A stretch of 64,000 nucleotides of DNA, from positions 3,100,001-3,164,000 of the forward strand of contig NC_087077.1 in assembly GCF_026151205.1 (NCBI RefSeq). The letters run 5' to 3'. Shown here piece by piece: positions 27,699 to 41,100 of this stretch; position 1 is the first letter of the stretch; every line of letters starts with the position of its first letter. This DNA comes from Bolinopsis microptera (taxonomy: Eukaryota; Ctenophora; Tentaculata; Lobata; Bolinopsidae). The notes under the pieces are model-generated. The model was not told the origin of the DNA. It did not search any database and saw only the letters and a list, made by a program, of their open reading frames with translations. A program made the position numbers and the translations under genes.

Positions 27699-30600
27699 GC
27701 AAACTCTTTCTAATGTACCCCACATACGTGAATATAATATATCATACATAATAAAATTTGTACATAAACTGCTCTCTGAATAATGTGTGAATAGCGTGTG
27801 AATAATCGAATAATATATGTTCATACTTCCTACCGCCAACCAAAACGTGAGAACAACACACAAATTACTCACACTTTCACACTCAAAACTTACACTTAAA
27901 ATACATGCTAATAGTGTGATAATCTGTGAGAGGGGGAGAGAGGGGTGAACCAGGCGACTGAGGGAGATACACACAAATATACACACAAATATACACACCC
28001 TACACAGTATAGTGTCTACATCTTGTTTCCTGTGTGTTGCCCGCAACCTGCTGCCTTCCCAGCCGCCTCCCTGACTGTAGCGAAACCCTAACAATGTGTC
28101 GTCATAGGAACAATGCGGTGGTTGTAACCATGGTAACCGCTCCAATGTGCACGCAGGCAGGGCTGGGCACCGTGACGTAGGGTCCTATTGTGCTTTTGGG
28201 AGGTGGCCGTTTGCGGAGGGGCCTGGCCCTTTGGGAGGTGGCGAATCACAAAATGAACGTGCAGTGAAAAATACTTCAAAGGACACAATACTTTTCGGAA
28301 CAATAAAAGATTACAATAGTGAATAGTAAAGCTGAGTAAAAGGGAGGATAATGGATTGTACATATGATTCGGCTCGTCACGTGACGTAAGACGGCGGGAG
28401 TATTTCGTAAGCTGCTAGGAACAAGATCGCAACGACAAAGGAACAATTGCACGTGCGATGGTAAATGTGACGAACGGCTTATTAAGTAGGAAGCTGTAGA
28501 GTGGGGAGCTGTCTTCATCATACTAAAGATGGATATAACACAGATTTGGGTAGAGCTAGAGGGGGAAATGCCAGAGAAGCACGTCATATGTCTTATCTGG
28601 GCCCGAAAGTTGGGGGGAAATTCTCCAGATAGCTAAGTAGCTCGTCATACAAACCATAGTAACTCACGTATAATGTATATCATGAACTCATATCTTGATC
28701 ATATCTTGATGTTATCTTGAAGTGTCTGCTAGGCCGCAGACAGTATCTGTCCGCTTCATTGATACTGAGCATTTGATAGCATTCAATTGCTCTCAATTGC
28801 CAATTAAAAAAGTTTCCAATTTCACATGATAACATAAATTGCCATAAGTGATGGTGCTACAATTACAAACACGGAAAACTGGCTGAAATCGGAAGCAAAA
28901 GATACGAGAATACAAAGTGAACTGAAGGGCATCCCAACAAAAGCCCTAAATTTGCTCGTTCTCCAAATCCTTCACACCATCCCACACAATGAGAATTAAA
29001 CCTGTTCGCTTCGAACTCTAACTAAAGTGCCGTAACTCGGAATTGGTAATCGATCATTTAAATCTAGTTTGCAAGATTATCGTGAAGCCAAACAAGCGTT
29101 CCTGCTCTCTCCCGGATAACGGTGGGCCACATGATGATTAAAAACTTAGCCCCCCTTTCTTGGAGTGGTATTGACGCCGCAAATTCTAAACACTAACTAC
29201 AAAGATATGGACATTGGACCACGACGGCATTGTGGCGTCTCATTGCCCTGGGAAATTCAAATTACAGACAAACTGACATGTAAAGAAGTTAAACCCCCGA
29301 AAATTTACCTAGCTGATAAAAATACATTTCAATACGAGTTTAAAAGTAGATAAAGGCTGGGTCAAGTCTCAAGAGGGTGTGAGACAAAGTATTCTGAAGA
29401 AAGTTGAAAAGTGTGAGGGCAAATCAAGTAGGATAACCTAGAACTAATACTAACACCCTCTCCTCGCCAGCTTCTACCCTCAAGTACTCAGACAGTACCC
29501 AGATAAAGCGAGGTGACCAAACCGGGGCCGGGGGAGAGAGAGAGACCATCATTTCAACAAATCTTAACAAGTTCATTCCGTTTGACGCCAATTGTCAAGT
29601 CAGACTGTTCTCCCCCTCTTTTTCTACCAGGTCTCTCTCTCTCTCAATTCAAGTGTCAAATTAGTAGACTGAGGCACGGGTTTCAGCGTTACTTTCGAAG
29701 TCACTGATTCGTCAAGTAATTGTCCCGGGGAGGATACAGCATTATCTGACTCGGGGGTCCAGACTGCACTGCAATTAGAGACAAGGTCAATAGATAGGGG
29801 GAGGCTGCTGGGGAAGTTTCTTTAGTAGCAACTTTACCACTTTATATGGCTTAACCCCAGAGTCAGATGTCCCGGCGCTAACACCGAATTACTTCTGATT
29901 CTCCCGGACTCTCCAACGATGATAGCATGAATAGTTTCTGCAATGCGGATACGGTCAAGGTAGAAACAAGTTCAAATGGAGACGCTCAGCCGATGAATTT
30001 GAAATTCTGGCACTAAACAGTGCCTTATCCCTGAAAAACGTGGCTTTAAATCCAGGTTCATTAATAGGAGAGCTGTCAACACTGCCAGGGAGATTCCTTA
30101 CAAGAACCTTCTCTGATACATTTCCATGTGACATCACTGTATAATGGTCATATTTACGTGAAAACTTGTTCACAGTGACAGTGATGACGTCAGAGGAGGT
30201 ATGATTTAGGGGGTGCAACCCTGTATCGTTATATCAGTCGAGCCTTGAGCAAGTCTAGCTTAAAATAGAAAAAAAAAACCAGACATTTTACAAACACAGT
30301 TACAGAGAGAGGAGGCAAGTTAATCTGTAAAATGATAGGAAGCAGAAAAATAATAAGAAATTTAATGTAAGTAAAGAAATGTAATGGAAAGATATCTAAT
30401 GTAATTCCAAGAAAATTTTAGTATATAATTGCACCACGAGGTATTTTGAAAGTATTTATCACCAGCGTCTGGCGTGATACAAATTTGCTAATAATTTGCA
30501 GGGGGCGAGAAGATTTAAAACACAAACGACGGGAATTAGAAAATTGAACACGAAAACAAAGAAGTTAAAACCTCAAATTGACTGTTCACCCAGTACACAT

Positions 30601-31877
30601 CTCGGAGCCATTGAATCGGTATATTAACGGCGGGGAAAGAACAGTGACGAGTATATTCGATATCAACCAATGTTTCGTTGCCAATAGGAGTCAAAAAAGC
30701 CACCGGTGCTGGGCCCGCGGGAGGATGAGGAATCTAGCCACCTGTATTATACCTGACCTGTAATCTAATCACGACCACTAGTACAGGGGTAACCAGGGTA
30801 AGAAATACCCTGAACAGTGTCGCTGAAGGGGGCAGAAGCACTCGCCACGGTAAGCTTGTCTTACAGCTCGCACCCTTATCCGCGCCAATATGTCTCACTG
30901 TCCCGTCATGACTTAACAGTTCATTGTGTGGTATTTATAGGGTTCCTGCAGGGTGTGACCCTGCTAACCAGCAACCAGTCGCTGCGAGCTGTGCTGCAGA
31001 GGGGGACGCTGTGTCACGTGACTTATACTACTTTGTGTGATATCATCAGATATAAACCTTGTTTAGATCAAAGTGCTAAACAGTGTGTCGCCACACAGCC
31101 ATTAGCGCCCTCTTATCCCAGTCAAGTGAGGGGTATTAGCAGCGAGATAGGGATGACACGGCTTCATCTTGACTGTCTAAATTAACGACAATTACAACAG
31201 GAAACTGTATCGAGATACTATCTTGAGACATATTAGATCAGTTATTGTAGTGGCACTAGATACTAAACTCAGGGCACACTAGATACTGAACTCAGGGCAC
31301 ACTAGATACTGAACTTAGGGGACACAGACCATGTGCTGATAGAATTAGATTAGAAGGGCTATAATAAAATAGAGGGTGCTATGATAATGAACCACCAAGT
31401 TCCCGTGAACCAGTGGGCTATAAATCACATACGGTTACATTAGATTCTTTAATAATTTTGATATTGGTTGAGAATAAAAACTTGTTGATTTAATTACCTT
31501 TTTACAAAACCCAAATGGTCACAGCTGCCCGGGCCGATAATTAAAAAACAGTTAACCAGCTGTGAATTTGCACCGGCTATTCTTCAATGAAACTGCTACA
31601 TGCTTAGCTGGAAACGAAACACAATGCCTCACAACGATTGAGCAAGCTGAGTTTATGAAATTGAACTTGGTGAGTTGGAGCTCATTGTTAGTCGATACTC
31701 CACGCACTATACAGTATTTAACTCTTGTGAAAAAGCGCACGTTAGTAAGCATATGTAAACACTACTGTAAACTTAGATAACGCTCGGTCAATAGTTTTAC
31801 TACTATTATCAATAATAGCTATTGTCACTCGCGTATAGCCTCCCGTGGGAATTTCCCACACTTATAAAACTTTTTGA

Positions 31878-31936
31878 CCAATCAAAAAACGGTTTTTTCC
31901 AGGCTGACCAATGAGCGGGCAGCAGGGGATCACGTG
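31878..31936. promoter_or_regulatory. Two CCAAT boxes plus CACGTG
   Basis: CCAAT at 31878 and 31908 and CACGTG at 31931, the last followed by gtacgtgac. The spacing echoes the other modules in the window. No adjacent gene start is identified. Confidence 0.3.
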
Positions 31937-33402
31937 GTACGTGACGACTACATCTCTCGTATTAAGCACGGGACTCTGTACCAAAGCTTTTAAATCTATT
32001 AAATGGTAGCCGAGTTAGCGTGGTTGCTGCGGATTATTGAAATTAAAAACAGTATATGAATGGTGGTCATGGTAACGGAATTCAACCATAAAGCAGTATT
32101 TTGTTGACGTGCAATGTGAAGGCTGAGTGGCTGGTTCAAATCCACAGAATCTGAGAATCCCCTGGAACTTCTGATATTAACCATTTTAAACAATGTTTGA
32201 CGCATTGTGTTCGCAATTAAATGAGTTATCTCATTCTCAGTATTTAATTGGCATTCTTTTGAGTGAGATAATCCATAGTATTGATGATCAAATACAACGT
32301 AAACCGTTAGTTTAGACTTGATAGTATCGTGATAGCGAAGGAAGATAAAAGATCACAAATTGAAACTGGAGAAACAATTTGACTGAAGCTGGAAGAAACT
32401 GATTTGATGGAGGTATATTTATCTCGTATCGCATTTAAAGCTTTAAGCAGCTGCAGCAAAAATATACAGCAGCTGTATCTATAACATGTGATTGGGAGTT
32501 TTCTTATCTTCATCTCGTATCGCATTAAGATAGAGCTGCTGCAACAAAAAGATACAGCAGCTGCAACAAAAAGATACAGCAGCTGCAACAAAAACAACCC
32601 CATAATCTAAATGTCCATAATCCTCTAAAATAATATTGGGCGTAGGAAAATATAATTTACGATACTGCGTCATAAAAGCATTAACTCCCACCCATTTACT
32701 AACCAATAAAAACAATGCGTCAAACTTGCCAATGTTCAATTGTTATGACAATTTGCAGATTAATGGAACTTAACAATGTCAAACTGGTAACTAATCAGAG
32801 AAGGAAATTCCAGAAATTTCAAAGAGCATCATGTAAAGATGTAATAAAGACCAGGGCCGTTGCGTCATGAAATGTGGAGAGATGAAGAGAAAAACTGTAT
32901 GTTGTCTATTTCAATTAGTGAACCTGTATTATTAATTATTCGTAATTAACGCAACATGCCCAGCTCCATCTACCTGGGTGCAAGGAAGGCTACATCGGAA
33001 AATTGTCACATTCACAGCTGTAGGGCACTGCAACATGTTTTATCACTGGTACTTGTCCGGAACATAAAATCGCCCAAATTGAAAATTACGGGGGATTAAT
33101 TGACGGAATATTAATAATATACCGCATTTTATAAAACGATTCTAATCAATGGCCTGCGTCAATTCGGTGCAGAGTGGTCCAATTAAAATGCGAGATCTTG
33201 ACTAAGCTGACCAATGAAATGGCCGCAAAGTATCACATGTGCCCCTAAAGTGAGGACACGGTTCCGAGGAATTTCATGAAGAAACAATCTAATTAGGTGT
33301 ACTCTAAAGAGATATAATACATATGTGAATAGAACAGCACGTTCATCAAGTGCAGCAATCTCAGCTAACCGCTAATTAAATCTCCCGGTCCTTCATGCCA
33401 AC

Positions 33403-33502
33403 CACGTGAATACCACCCCTCGCCTCTCATTGGCTGGCGAGTTTATTCCCGGCTCCTGATTGGCCGGTGAGCCGGGAACCCTGGATTGGAAGGTACACGT
33501 GC
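33403..33502. promoter_or_regulatory. E-box - CCAAT - CCAAT - E-box module
   Basis: CACGTGA at 33403, ATTGG at 33429 and 33459, CACGTG at 33497. This 100-bp interval is GC-richer than its surroundings, as a promoter or CpG-rich element would be. Confidence 0.3.
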
Positions 33503-36500
33503 GGAAGGTTGGGAATGAGACTGTAAAGACTTTGCCGGCTGGGCCCTGTCAGGGGCCCTTATCTGACACCCTCCATTGAGCGATCCTGTGAGCATTAACT
33601 GTAACATATTGGAGCCATAATAATCAGCCACTATATTACGAGTTCTCGAACTGTTTGCCGATAACGCAAATCCAATCATCGGGGAACCCGATGGATACTT
33701 ATGACGACTGGTATAATGGAGGCTAGTTGTATCACGACCGGAACATTTTCAGAAAGTAGGAGAAATTATGCTTTTAAGCAGACTTTGAAATTGAATTTAC
33801 GAACACCCCCGCCACAACCCAAACATATGTCTTGACAAGACAAGTGATAAATGCTATACCCTCACCCTGAAACCCACATAAAGCTTGCCAGATAATTTGT
33901 CTGGCTTTGCTTTTCTTGACGTGGATGTGTCATTGTCAGCTGTAGACAACGTTGCTTTAACAACATTCAAATTGAAATTGTATGAACTTTGGCCTGGAGA
34001 GTTCTATTTAACCAGATTTAAAACTTCCGATGCAAAAATGGAACTAGTTTTGTTTAGAAGATAATGATATCCTGCTCGTTTAAATGACACTAAATTTTCC
34101 ATTAAACGGACAAAGTTTACTACTTATCAACAGCCTTTCATCATAGCGACAAGCTTGAAATATATTATATAACGAAGGTAAAAGTCACATCTACAAGAAA
34201 CCGCAAAGCTTTACGAACAGCACTTCTCATTAACTGTTAATTAGCAAGTAAATTTTCCCAATTTGAAACAAATTTTCGAAATGGGGGACACAGTGAATTA
34301 AGAAGAGCTATAAGTGCAATCAGAGCAACAAGGTATCTGTGGCGTCTCAACGGCTAACGGTAGTTAAATTTCTGTTAAGGATTGCTAACAACCTGTTATA
34401 ATACAATGTCGACAAAGCAGCTGAAAACAGAGGGGGTTCAAATCCTCAGATCGCCTGCAGACGGATATCCTGATAATATGAGCGTTCTGAAGAATATGCT
34501 GAACATTCCTGCAAATGCAACAGATACTTACCCTAACAAGGAGTTGCTTATATTCTTATCGGTAAAAAATAATCAGACAAAACTGGTGGTTTGGACAAGC
34601 TGCAGGTATAAAGTTCGTCTGGCATGGTTTTTAATAATGTTTTCGCGGACAACGGAATGAGTTTTTAAACTAACAAACTAACATAACTATACTACTTCAT
34701 TTACAGTTTTTATGTTCTGAATAGACGTGAAGTCTCATCGGGGCCTGGTCAGACAAACCTATAACAGTTCTAGGTTGATTTTTGCAGAACACCAACATAG
34801 ATGGGATGGACGAGTAGTGAAGTGGTATATTATGAGTAATCTCTAATTCAAATATCTCAGATGTAGTCAGATAATATATAGGCGGATGCAAAGTTGTAGG
34901 TTTGGCGGGTTTTTGGGGCCTCACGTCATGCAAATAAATAATTTGCTGTGGTTAAATAATATTTGGTGCACAAATAATTAACGATAGTATGGTCAGTTTG
35001 GTCACATAGTCCAATATAGTATGGTCATGGTTTTCGTAGTTTCGGCATTCACCGCAATAACGAAAGCCACAATAAGTACATACCATAATTACAAAAGTAT
35101 GCCAAGTATAGACATTGCCACAAGAATAGGGCTACAGGCGCAAGTTAGCGGTCACAACGGGGTCAGTGTCACAATTACTAAACAGATCCCTCCTGGAGAA
35201 GACAGAGAACCGAATGACGACGAGATGAAATGATGAAATGACTTGCTTCATGGAGCAGAGCAAGGCGTTGTGCAATCCTCAATCAAGCATCACAAAACGC
35301 AAATACCGTAACATTGAAGTCACCCTACTTAGAGATCGACAAGTTGTCAGCCAAATAGAGATCTGTATCTCGGAGAGTAAGAGACACATGTATCTATATC
35401 GGCTGGGTGGCTACAGCATCAACCCAACCTCCTAGCACGTACCGGTACAAGTTTCAACACAAACGAAGAAAGTATACACAGAGGAGAGGTCTGGAGAGAG
35501 AGAGAGAGAGAGGAGGTCAGGAGAAGAGACGATCCGATAATAGCTTAATAGGATAAATGTTTGCTTTAAAAGTAAAGTGAGTGACATCACATGATCACCT
35601 GCGAATGGTAAAACAGGTTTCTCAGGGGACTGGCTGAGAGAGCTGCACACACCGGGCTGCTGTACTCCTTAAATCAGAGAGAGAATTGGTATTTCGATTA
35701 CTAATTGATCAGTAATGCCCTAGCACGAACAAATTGAAGTGATCGGTTTAGGGCTAGTTACGGGTTAAGAACCCTAACTCGATTTGACTCGCGTTAACGC
35801 ACTTAACACACTGCAATACTGCGAGGGGTTAGGGAAGTAAATCATCATCATCATCATCATCATCATCAGCCTTGATCTTATATATATATCAGAGAATTAA
35901 TCTTCCTGAAATTACAACTCGCACCTATTTTACTTAATCGAAATATAACAAACTATAATCAATCACTTTACGATTATGATGATGAAATTATGGAATTCAA
36001 ATTCGACAATTTAAAAGGAAGGGCAATGTGCATTTGTACGGTGTCCGTTTTTTTAACAAAGATTAACGATAACTAACACAATTGGTGTTATTTTAAATAT
36101 ATGGACAGTGCACAGCTAAACATTGGTCGGACTAAAATTAAACACATTAGATTAGTAGACCACACCTGATATTATTACAAGGTACCGATATAGACATTCT
36201 GGGGTTCTAGGACCACATTCCCCCGTTCTAGAGTCACCGCCAACCTCCGAGCATCAGTATTAAGCGGTTCCGAACCATGGTACCTATGGTGAAATAATTT
36301 GATGAGATTCAGAAATGAGATAATAAAAGTTGACACAATAAATGCGGACATTGAATAGCATAATGTTATCGGGGTATTAATAAATAATGTTGGTTTATCA
36401 GGTTGAGTAATCAGATTAGGGGTAAGGCAATTTGTGCCAATTCAGATCCTTGTCCTAGAGGATAGACTTAATGGATACAATGTAGCGCACCTAGCTTATT

Positions 36501-36848
36501 TTGAGTCAGTGAGAGAGAGAGAAACAAAACCGCATAAAATGTTAACATGAATACCAAATTATTACAAAAATATTCAAAACTTCCAAGAGAGGACCGACAA
36601 GAAATTACACAAAGCACCGACATAACGATATGTAATTGGATGTGAAAATAACGCGGGTAATCCCAACAGATCACACGCTCGCACTAGGGTAGTACTTCTA
36701 AATAGTTGCCTCCCCACCCCCTGTGATCTAACAGATCAGGAATTTGCTTCTTGACCCTCTCGTCTACCTGGGGTGGGGGCCACTCCCTAATTGTGTCTAA
36801 TTAGGAAAGCAAGTGAGATACAGTGTTGCACGTTGTTGGACGGTACTG

Positions 36849-36855
36849 TATAAAG
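36849..36855 (+). promoter_or_regulatory. Possible TATA box
   Basis: TATAAAG followed by a GC-richer 200-bp stretch gives the only clear TATA-like promoter arrangement noticed. No downstream plus-strand gene is identified, so this may be fortuitous. Confidence 0.2.
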
Positions 36856-37389
36856 GGGCCACCCTACCCGACACAGTGTATCATGTGCTGGTGACCCAGC
36901 AAGCACGCGAATCACCGTGAAGTCTCATGCACTGCTGAACACACGTATAATAAAACAGTGTGTCCCTGAGTTGCTGCGACACTCGCCGGGGAATTACTGT
37001 GTGTTTGGTGGAGCGCCGTGCGGACGCGGCCAGCTGTGCGACCTGGCTGAGATATATTCGCATAATATATTATGTGAATTTTGAGGAGGTCATGGCTGGT
37101 TCATGTTAATTTCTGCTCATAAATTATGTGCTCGTGAAATGCAGTGTAAGTGAAAAATGTGGTTATTTTTTTCGGTCTGTCGTAGATTGAAGATAAAGTT
37201 TACTGAGATATAACATGCAACTACTAATTAATGGTTGCATTCCTTCATAATACTCCTAAATATAGCGTAAAACTCTGGTTAAAACTCTTGAAAATAATCT
37301 TCGTCAAAAATTAAAATTATTCAGCATTTAAAAAGTAAAAAGAAGTAAAAAGTTGAAAGTGTAACCTACATATTGAGAAGTTAATATAA

Positions 37390-37395
37390 TTTAAT
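37390..37395 (-). terminator. Possible poly(A) signal for MLX
   Basis: ATTAAA on the minus strand, about 65 bp after the MLX stop codon; a common variant polyadenylation signal. Confidence 0.35.
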
Positions 37396-37460
37396 TTGCT
37401 CCCATAAATTTCACCATTCACACAACGCTAAATTCCGCACAGAGTTGTCATATCACCTAA

Positions 37461-38195
37461 TCAATAGGGCCTCGAGACTGAAGAAGGGCCTGGAACCCTC
37501 GAGACTGAAGAAGAGCCAGGAACCCCGATCTGAGTGAGAGTTGGACCAGGCTCAGGCACACTCTTATTAACAAACCTGTTCCTCAAAACCTTCAGTAACC
37601 CTATAAGATACTCCTTCAAATCAACAGGTCTCCAGTGAACTTCAACCCAATAGAAGAGTGAGGTAGCTAGAGTCTGGAGGTTCTCCGTGTTTATCACCCC
37701 ACTGAATGACTCAAACTGTTTCAGTATCAAAGTTGTGAACAGTTTCAGCTTAATGTTGTTCGACACCACACAGTTCAGATCTGGTGGGATGGAGCTTTTT
37801 TCGGACGTCATCGGCATTGAATCGTACGCTTCTGATATAACTTTCAGAGCTGATAGCTTCATTTGCAAAGCATCTTTCTCAGCTCTCTTAGCCTCAATAC
37901 TTGTCTTAAGATCTTCAGCTCTAATATAAGCCAAATCCAACACCTCAGCTCGAGTCAGCTTCTTCTTCTCTTCCTCACCCATGACTGTGATAGCACTTGT
38001 TAGATTAGTATACGCATCTTTAATAGCATCACGTCTTTTCTTCTCAGCAGTTGAGTGGGCTATCCTCATACGGTCTGGTTTCGTGTCCCCGGTCAGTCTC
38101 TTCTTAGCCTGGGGTCCCTCATCCTCTACCTCTAGATCTGAATCTTCTTCCGCGTCATCAACAGAGGGACAGGAGTCTCCAGCTAGCACGGACAT
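37461..38195 (-). CDS. MLX: MLX-type bHLH-leucine-zipper transcription factor, intronless
   Basis: MLX dimerises with Mondo/ChREBP or MAD proteins and binds CACGTG-type E-boxes to control glucose-responsive and metabolic genes. This 244-residue ORF has an acidic N-terminus (about residues 12-26), a basic stretch KKR, and a basic region at about residues 42-55 containing HSTAEKKRR; His47, Glu51 and Arg55 occupy the H-E-R positions that contact CACGTG. A divergent helix-loop-helix follows (56-97), then a zipper/coiled-coil rich in Lys and Glu (98-122). The C-terminal region (about 150-206; LFTTLILKQFESFSG and later LKVLR) matches the MLX/Mondo dimerisation and cytoplasmic-localisation domain, which separates MLX from MAX or MYC. 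Length equals the shorter human MLX isoform. It lacks introns, unlike neighbours, so retroposition is possible, although no A-tail or direct repeats were seen. The C-terminus carries a short duplication (GSSSVSRVPGPSSVSR). Confidence 0.88.
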   Translation of the reverse strand: MSVLAGDSCPSVDDAEEDSDLEVEDEGPQAKKRLTGDTKPDRMRIAHSTAEKKRRDAIKDAYTNLTSAITVMGEEEKKKLTRAEVLDLAYIRAEDLKTSIEAKRAEKDALQMKLSALKVISEAYDSMPMTSEKSSIPPDLNCVVSNNIKLKLFTTLILKQFESFSGVINTENLQTLATSLFYWVEVHWRPVDLKEYLIGLLKVLRNRFVNKSVPEPGPTLTQIGVPGSSSVSRVPGPSSVSRPY

Positions 38196-41100
38196 GTTGT
38201 AATGAGGTATGAGGCTGAAAACTAACTCCGTCTACACTTTACATTGTGCTGTTTACATTGTTCACATTCCACCTGAGCGAGATTAGGGTTTAAAATATTG
38301 ATTCAACAAACCCAACAAAATAACATAGCACAAAATAATTAACGTTGTAAAATTGATCGAGATCGATGGTAAAACAAGCCTTGAGCTTGTTATAGCGCAG
38401 ACCCCAGATTACTCTTGAACACGAAACACGAGCTCGAAGCGAAGCCTCCAGGTAATATTTGTCGACATCGAAGTAATCTTTACGGAAATTTTTAACAGTT
38501 TTGCGCGATTTCTCAGAATTTCAAAATCTCATGGCATAGTTCATTCTAGAAATATTAATGGGCCACGACCGAGACATCACAAAATTTTAACAACCATTAA
38601 ATACCGATCCGTGGAGTGGGTCATGCTCTGAAGGTGTACCATGCGAACTACAGCTCCGGATATAATAATTTCAAACGACAAACAGAAGAAGATGACGTAT
38701 TACACATCAAAAAGTCCGGCCTACACGAGAAAGTGATAAGTGTTCAGGGTAGAGTAAGTCACGCTGTGCGGGCTGAAGAGAAGTAGAAGAGAAGAGAAGA
38801 ACAGGTAGAAGAGGAGAAGAGAGGGTTGAGAGGAGAGAGGAAATAGAGAAGCAGTGCGCAGATTCGCTGTCTGCACTTCACCATCCAGCTGTTGTTACAC
38901 CTGTATTGTGTTAGAATATATTATATATTATGTGAGTGTGACCGCATGCTCTGTGTAATCAGAACCAGGATGAGGCAGTTGTAACTTAGCGAGTGTGTTG
39001 CTTTGTAAAGCAGAGTTGACCGTGGTGCACTAGATGGAAAGTAAACTTGGGTAAAGTAAAGCAAGCAGTTCAGTAATAATTCTGGCAATCTGACACGAAT
39101 GGGGTGCAGGTTATCATGATCTGATGAAACTGGGCGACCAAAATAGTGCTACCATCACTGCTAAATCCAGAGCAATTAGGACCTGATTAATGATTACAGT
39201 TACGATAGCCTAAATAAGCAGATAATAATGCTTTGATCAGAGAAGAATGTCAGATGTAATTTGTCAAGCATGCAGTAATAAATTGCTTCTGATAATGACG
39301 CATATAAATATAATTAAGGAAACACAGCCCAAAATCAGAATATGTCAGCAGTTTTGACAGATGAACAAAATCACGTGAATTTAAGAAATGTGACAAAACA
39401 TTACGGAAGAGGGGGGCAGCTAGTAACTGAAACTCTCCTGGCATGTAATCAGCGAAATGGCACATCAGTTTTTTTAACAAAAACGATCCATGAAGTTACC
39501 AGGTAGTGGGTTTGAAGCACAATCGTGAAATTTTACACCCTAACCACATCCCCACTCGTAAACTTCCGGTATAACAAAGGTAAATACTACTCCTTCTTCA
39601 CCTGGTAATCAGTGTGTAGTTGACACGTGACTTTGTGTGACACGTGACACGGTTGTTAGTCTAGGTGTAAAACTCGCTCACAAAAACGACGCAATCAAAG
39701 AATCAAGCTAAATTATTTCCGATAGCAGCTGATTTTAAAGCACGCAGAGAGCTCGAGGATCGAAGGCTGAACTTGGTTATGGTTAAAACTTAAACATTCC
39801 GTGAAATTAAAAGTTATGATTGAAGTAGTAAGTAGAGCTCTCTTTAAAATCAGACTCAAACTAAACATTTAAATTGTACTCAAACGGATAGTTTGATACA
39901 ACTATTAAAACTAAAAAAGTGAATTCAGTGAACTTCAAAAGTACACAGCCGATTCAGCGTTGTAGCATGCTTGGCAGCTCCATTCTAAAATAAATCATGA
40001 TCGCAGCATTTCCTTAACAACGTTACAACGAACACCGGTATCCCACCTCAAATACCGACGTGATCCAAATGACCAGCTCTGCCAGCCAAATGGCAGTCAA
40101 AGAGGCTAGGAAACAGCAGTAGACTCATTACCGCCGTCTTCAGGGTGACGGGGAAGATGGCGTGAAATCCTGAGAACATGGCGTGAAATTGTTGGGAGTT
40201 GAGCTAGACGGCGACCAGACGGTCGTCTGGTAGTGGGGAGACGGTGCAGGATGCAGTCAGATACAAAACATCACAGCAGTTACCCCAATCTCCTGATTGT
40301 ATTGTAGTGCTGCTAAACAGTTTAGAGGATTTACCACCCATATTCCAGCCTTGTTTCCTTTCTCTCCCCCTCCAGGGTGACCATGATAAAGGGAGATAAG
40401 GGGGAGTACCAGCGAAGTTCATGGAGTGGAACCAATGAGTTAACACCCACTCAGTACAGGATCCAGATACTGCTGGAGACTGCAGGGATCGGCCTGATAA
40501 TCACATTATCGGACAAACTTCAGTTAAAGTAGGTTGTTGATGAGAAAATCATACCTGGTTCATTAGTGTAGGTGATAACACTGTCTAACTGAAGGAGATT
40601 GCCAGACCTTACATAATATATGTCGCTACAGCCCTAGAGTTTCTAGCAGTTCAATATATCATGTCAAACAGGTTGTGGACCGCAACAATAACTTTTCTGG
40701 CCAACAATATTCCGGTTAAGTTAACGATGAAATAGTTCACTAATACTGAATTCGGTTCGCACCCCATTAATAGCAAAATTAAACGCTCCCTTTTTCGGGC
40801 ATAAACTACAAAAGAGCGTCCTGAGTTGCACACGTGGCCAGCATACTTGACTCATGTGAACACTGGAGAGCCGTTTGATTGAATACCGAGCAAAGCAGTC
40901 AATTAACAAAAATATGAAGCAAGCGCTCAGGGTGGGTGGGCGGGGGAATGACGTCGGTATTTGACGTAGCACCACCACCACCTGCCAGACGGACAAATTC
41001 TAAATTTAGCAGCAACTCCAGCACCTTCTATTTTAGTGGCAGTATTTTAAAGCAGACCTGATGTTTTACTACCACGGTCTGTAGGCTAAAATGAACATTT

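Larger units (their letters stand above)
23437..37389. other. 14-kb gene-poor region with simple repeats and CCAAT/E-box sites
   Basis: No gene is confidently recognised. It holds (CA)n runs at about 24976-24997 and 27667-27695, a 23-bp unit (ctagatactgaactcagggc type) three times at about 31256-31322, degenerate agcagctgcaacaaaaagat repeats at 32440-32600, and an ATC-trinucleotide run at 35841-35868. CACGTG occurs at 24924, 25831, 25852, 27262, 28378, 28450, 31015, 31931, 33403 and 33497. Exon-like fragments are discussed under findings. Confidence 0.4.

Noticed and set aside
32005..32160. Possible tRNA or tRNA-derived SINE (ggttcaaatcc box)
   Set aside because: A B-box-like word is present here, at about 6930 and at 34430, but no cloverleaf stems or correctly spaced A box accompany it.
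35021..35435. Two consecutive short plus-strand ORFs, the first with a hydrophobic start
   Set aside because: Length fits chance expectation, no recognisable domain, and no convincing splice sites or poly(A) signal link them.
36881..37063. 60-codon minus-strand ORF near a TATA box
   Set aside because: The TATA box is on the other strand, composition is not protein-like, and no splice or family evidence exists.
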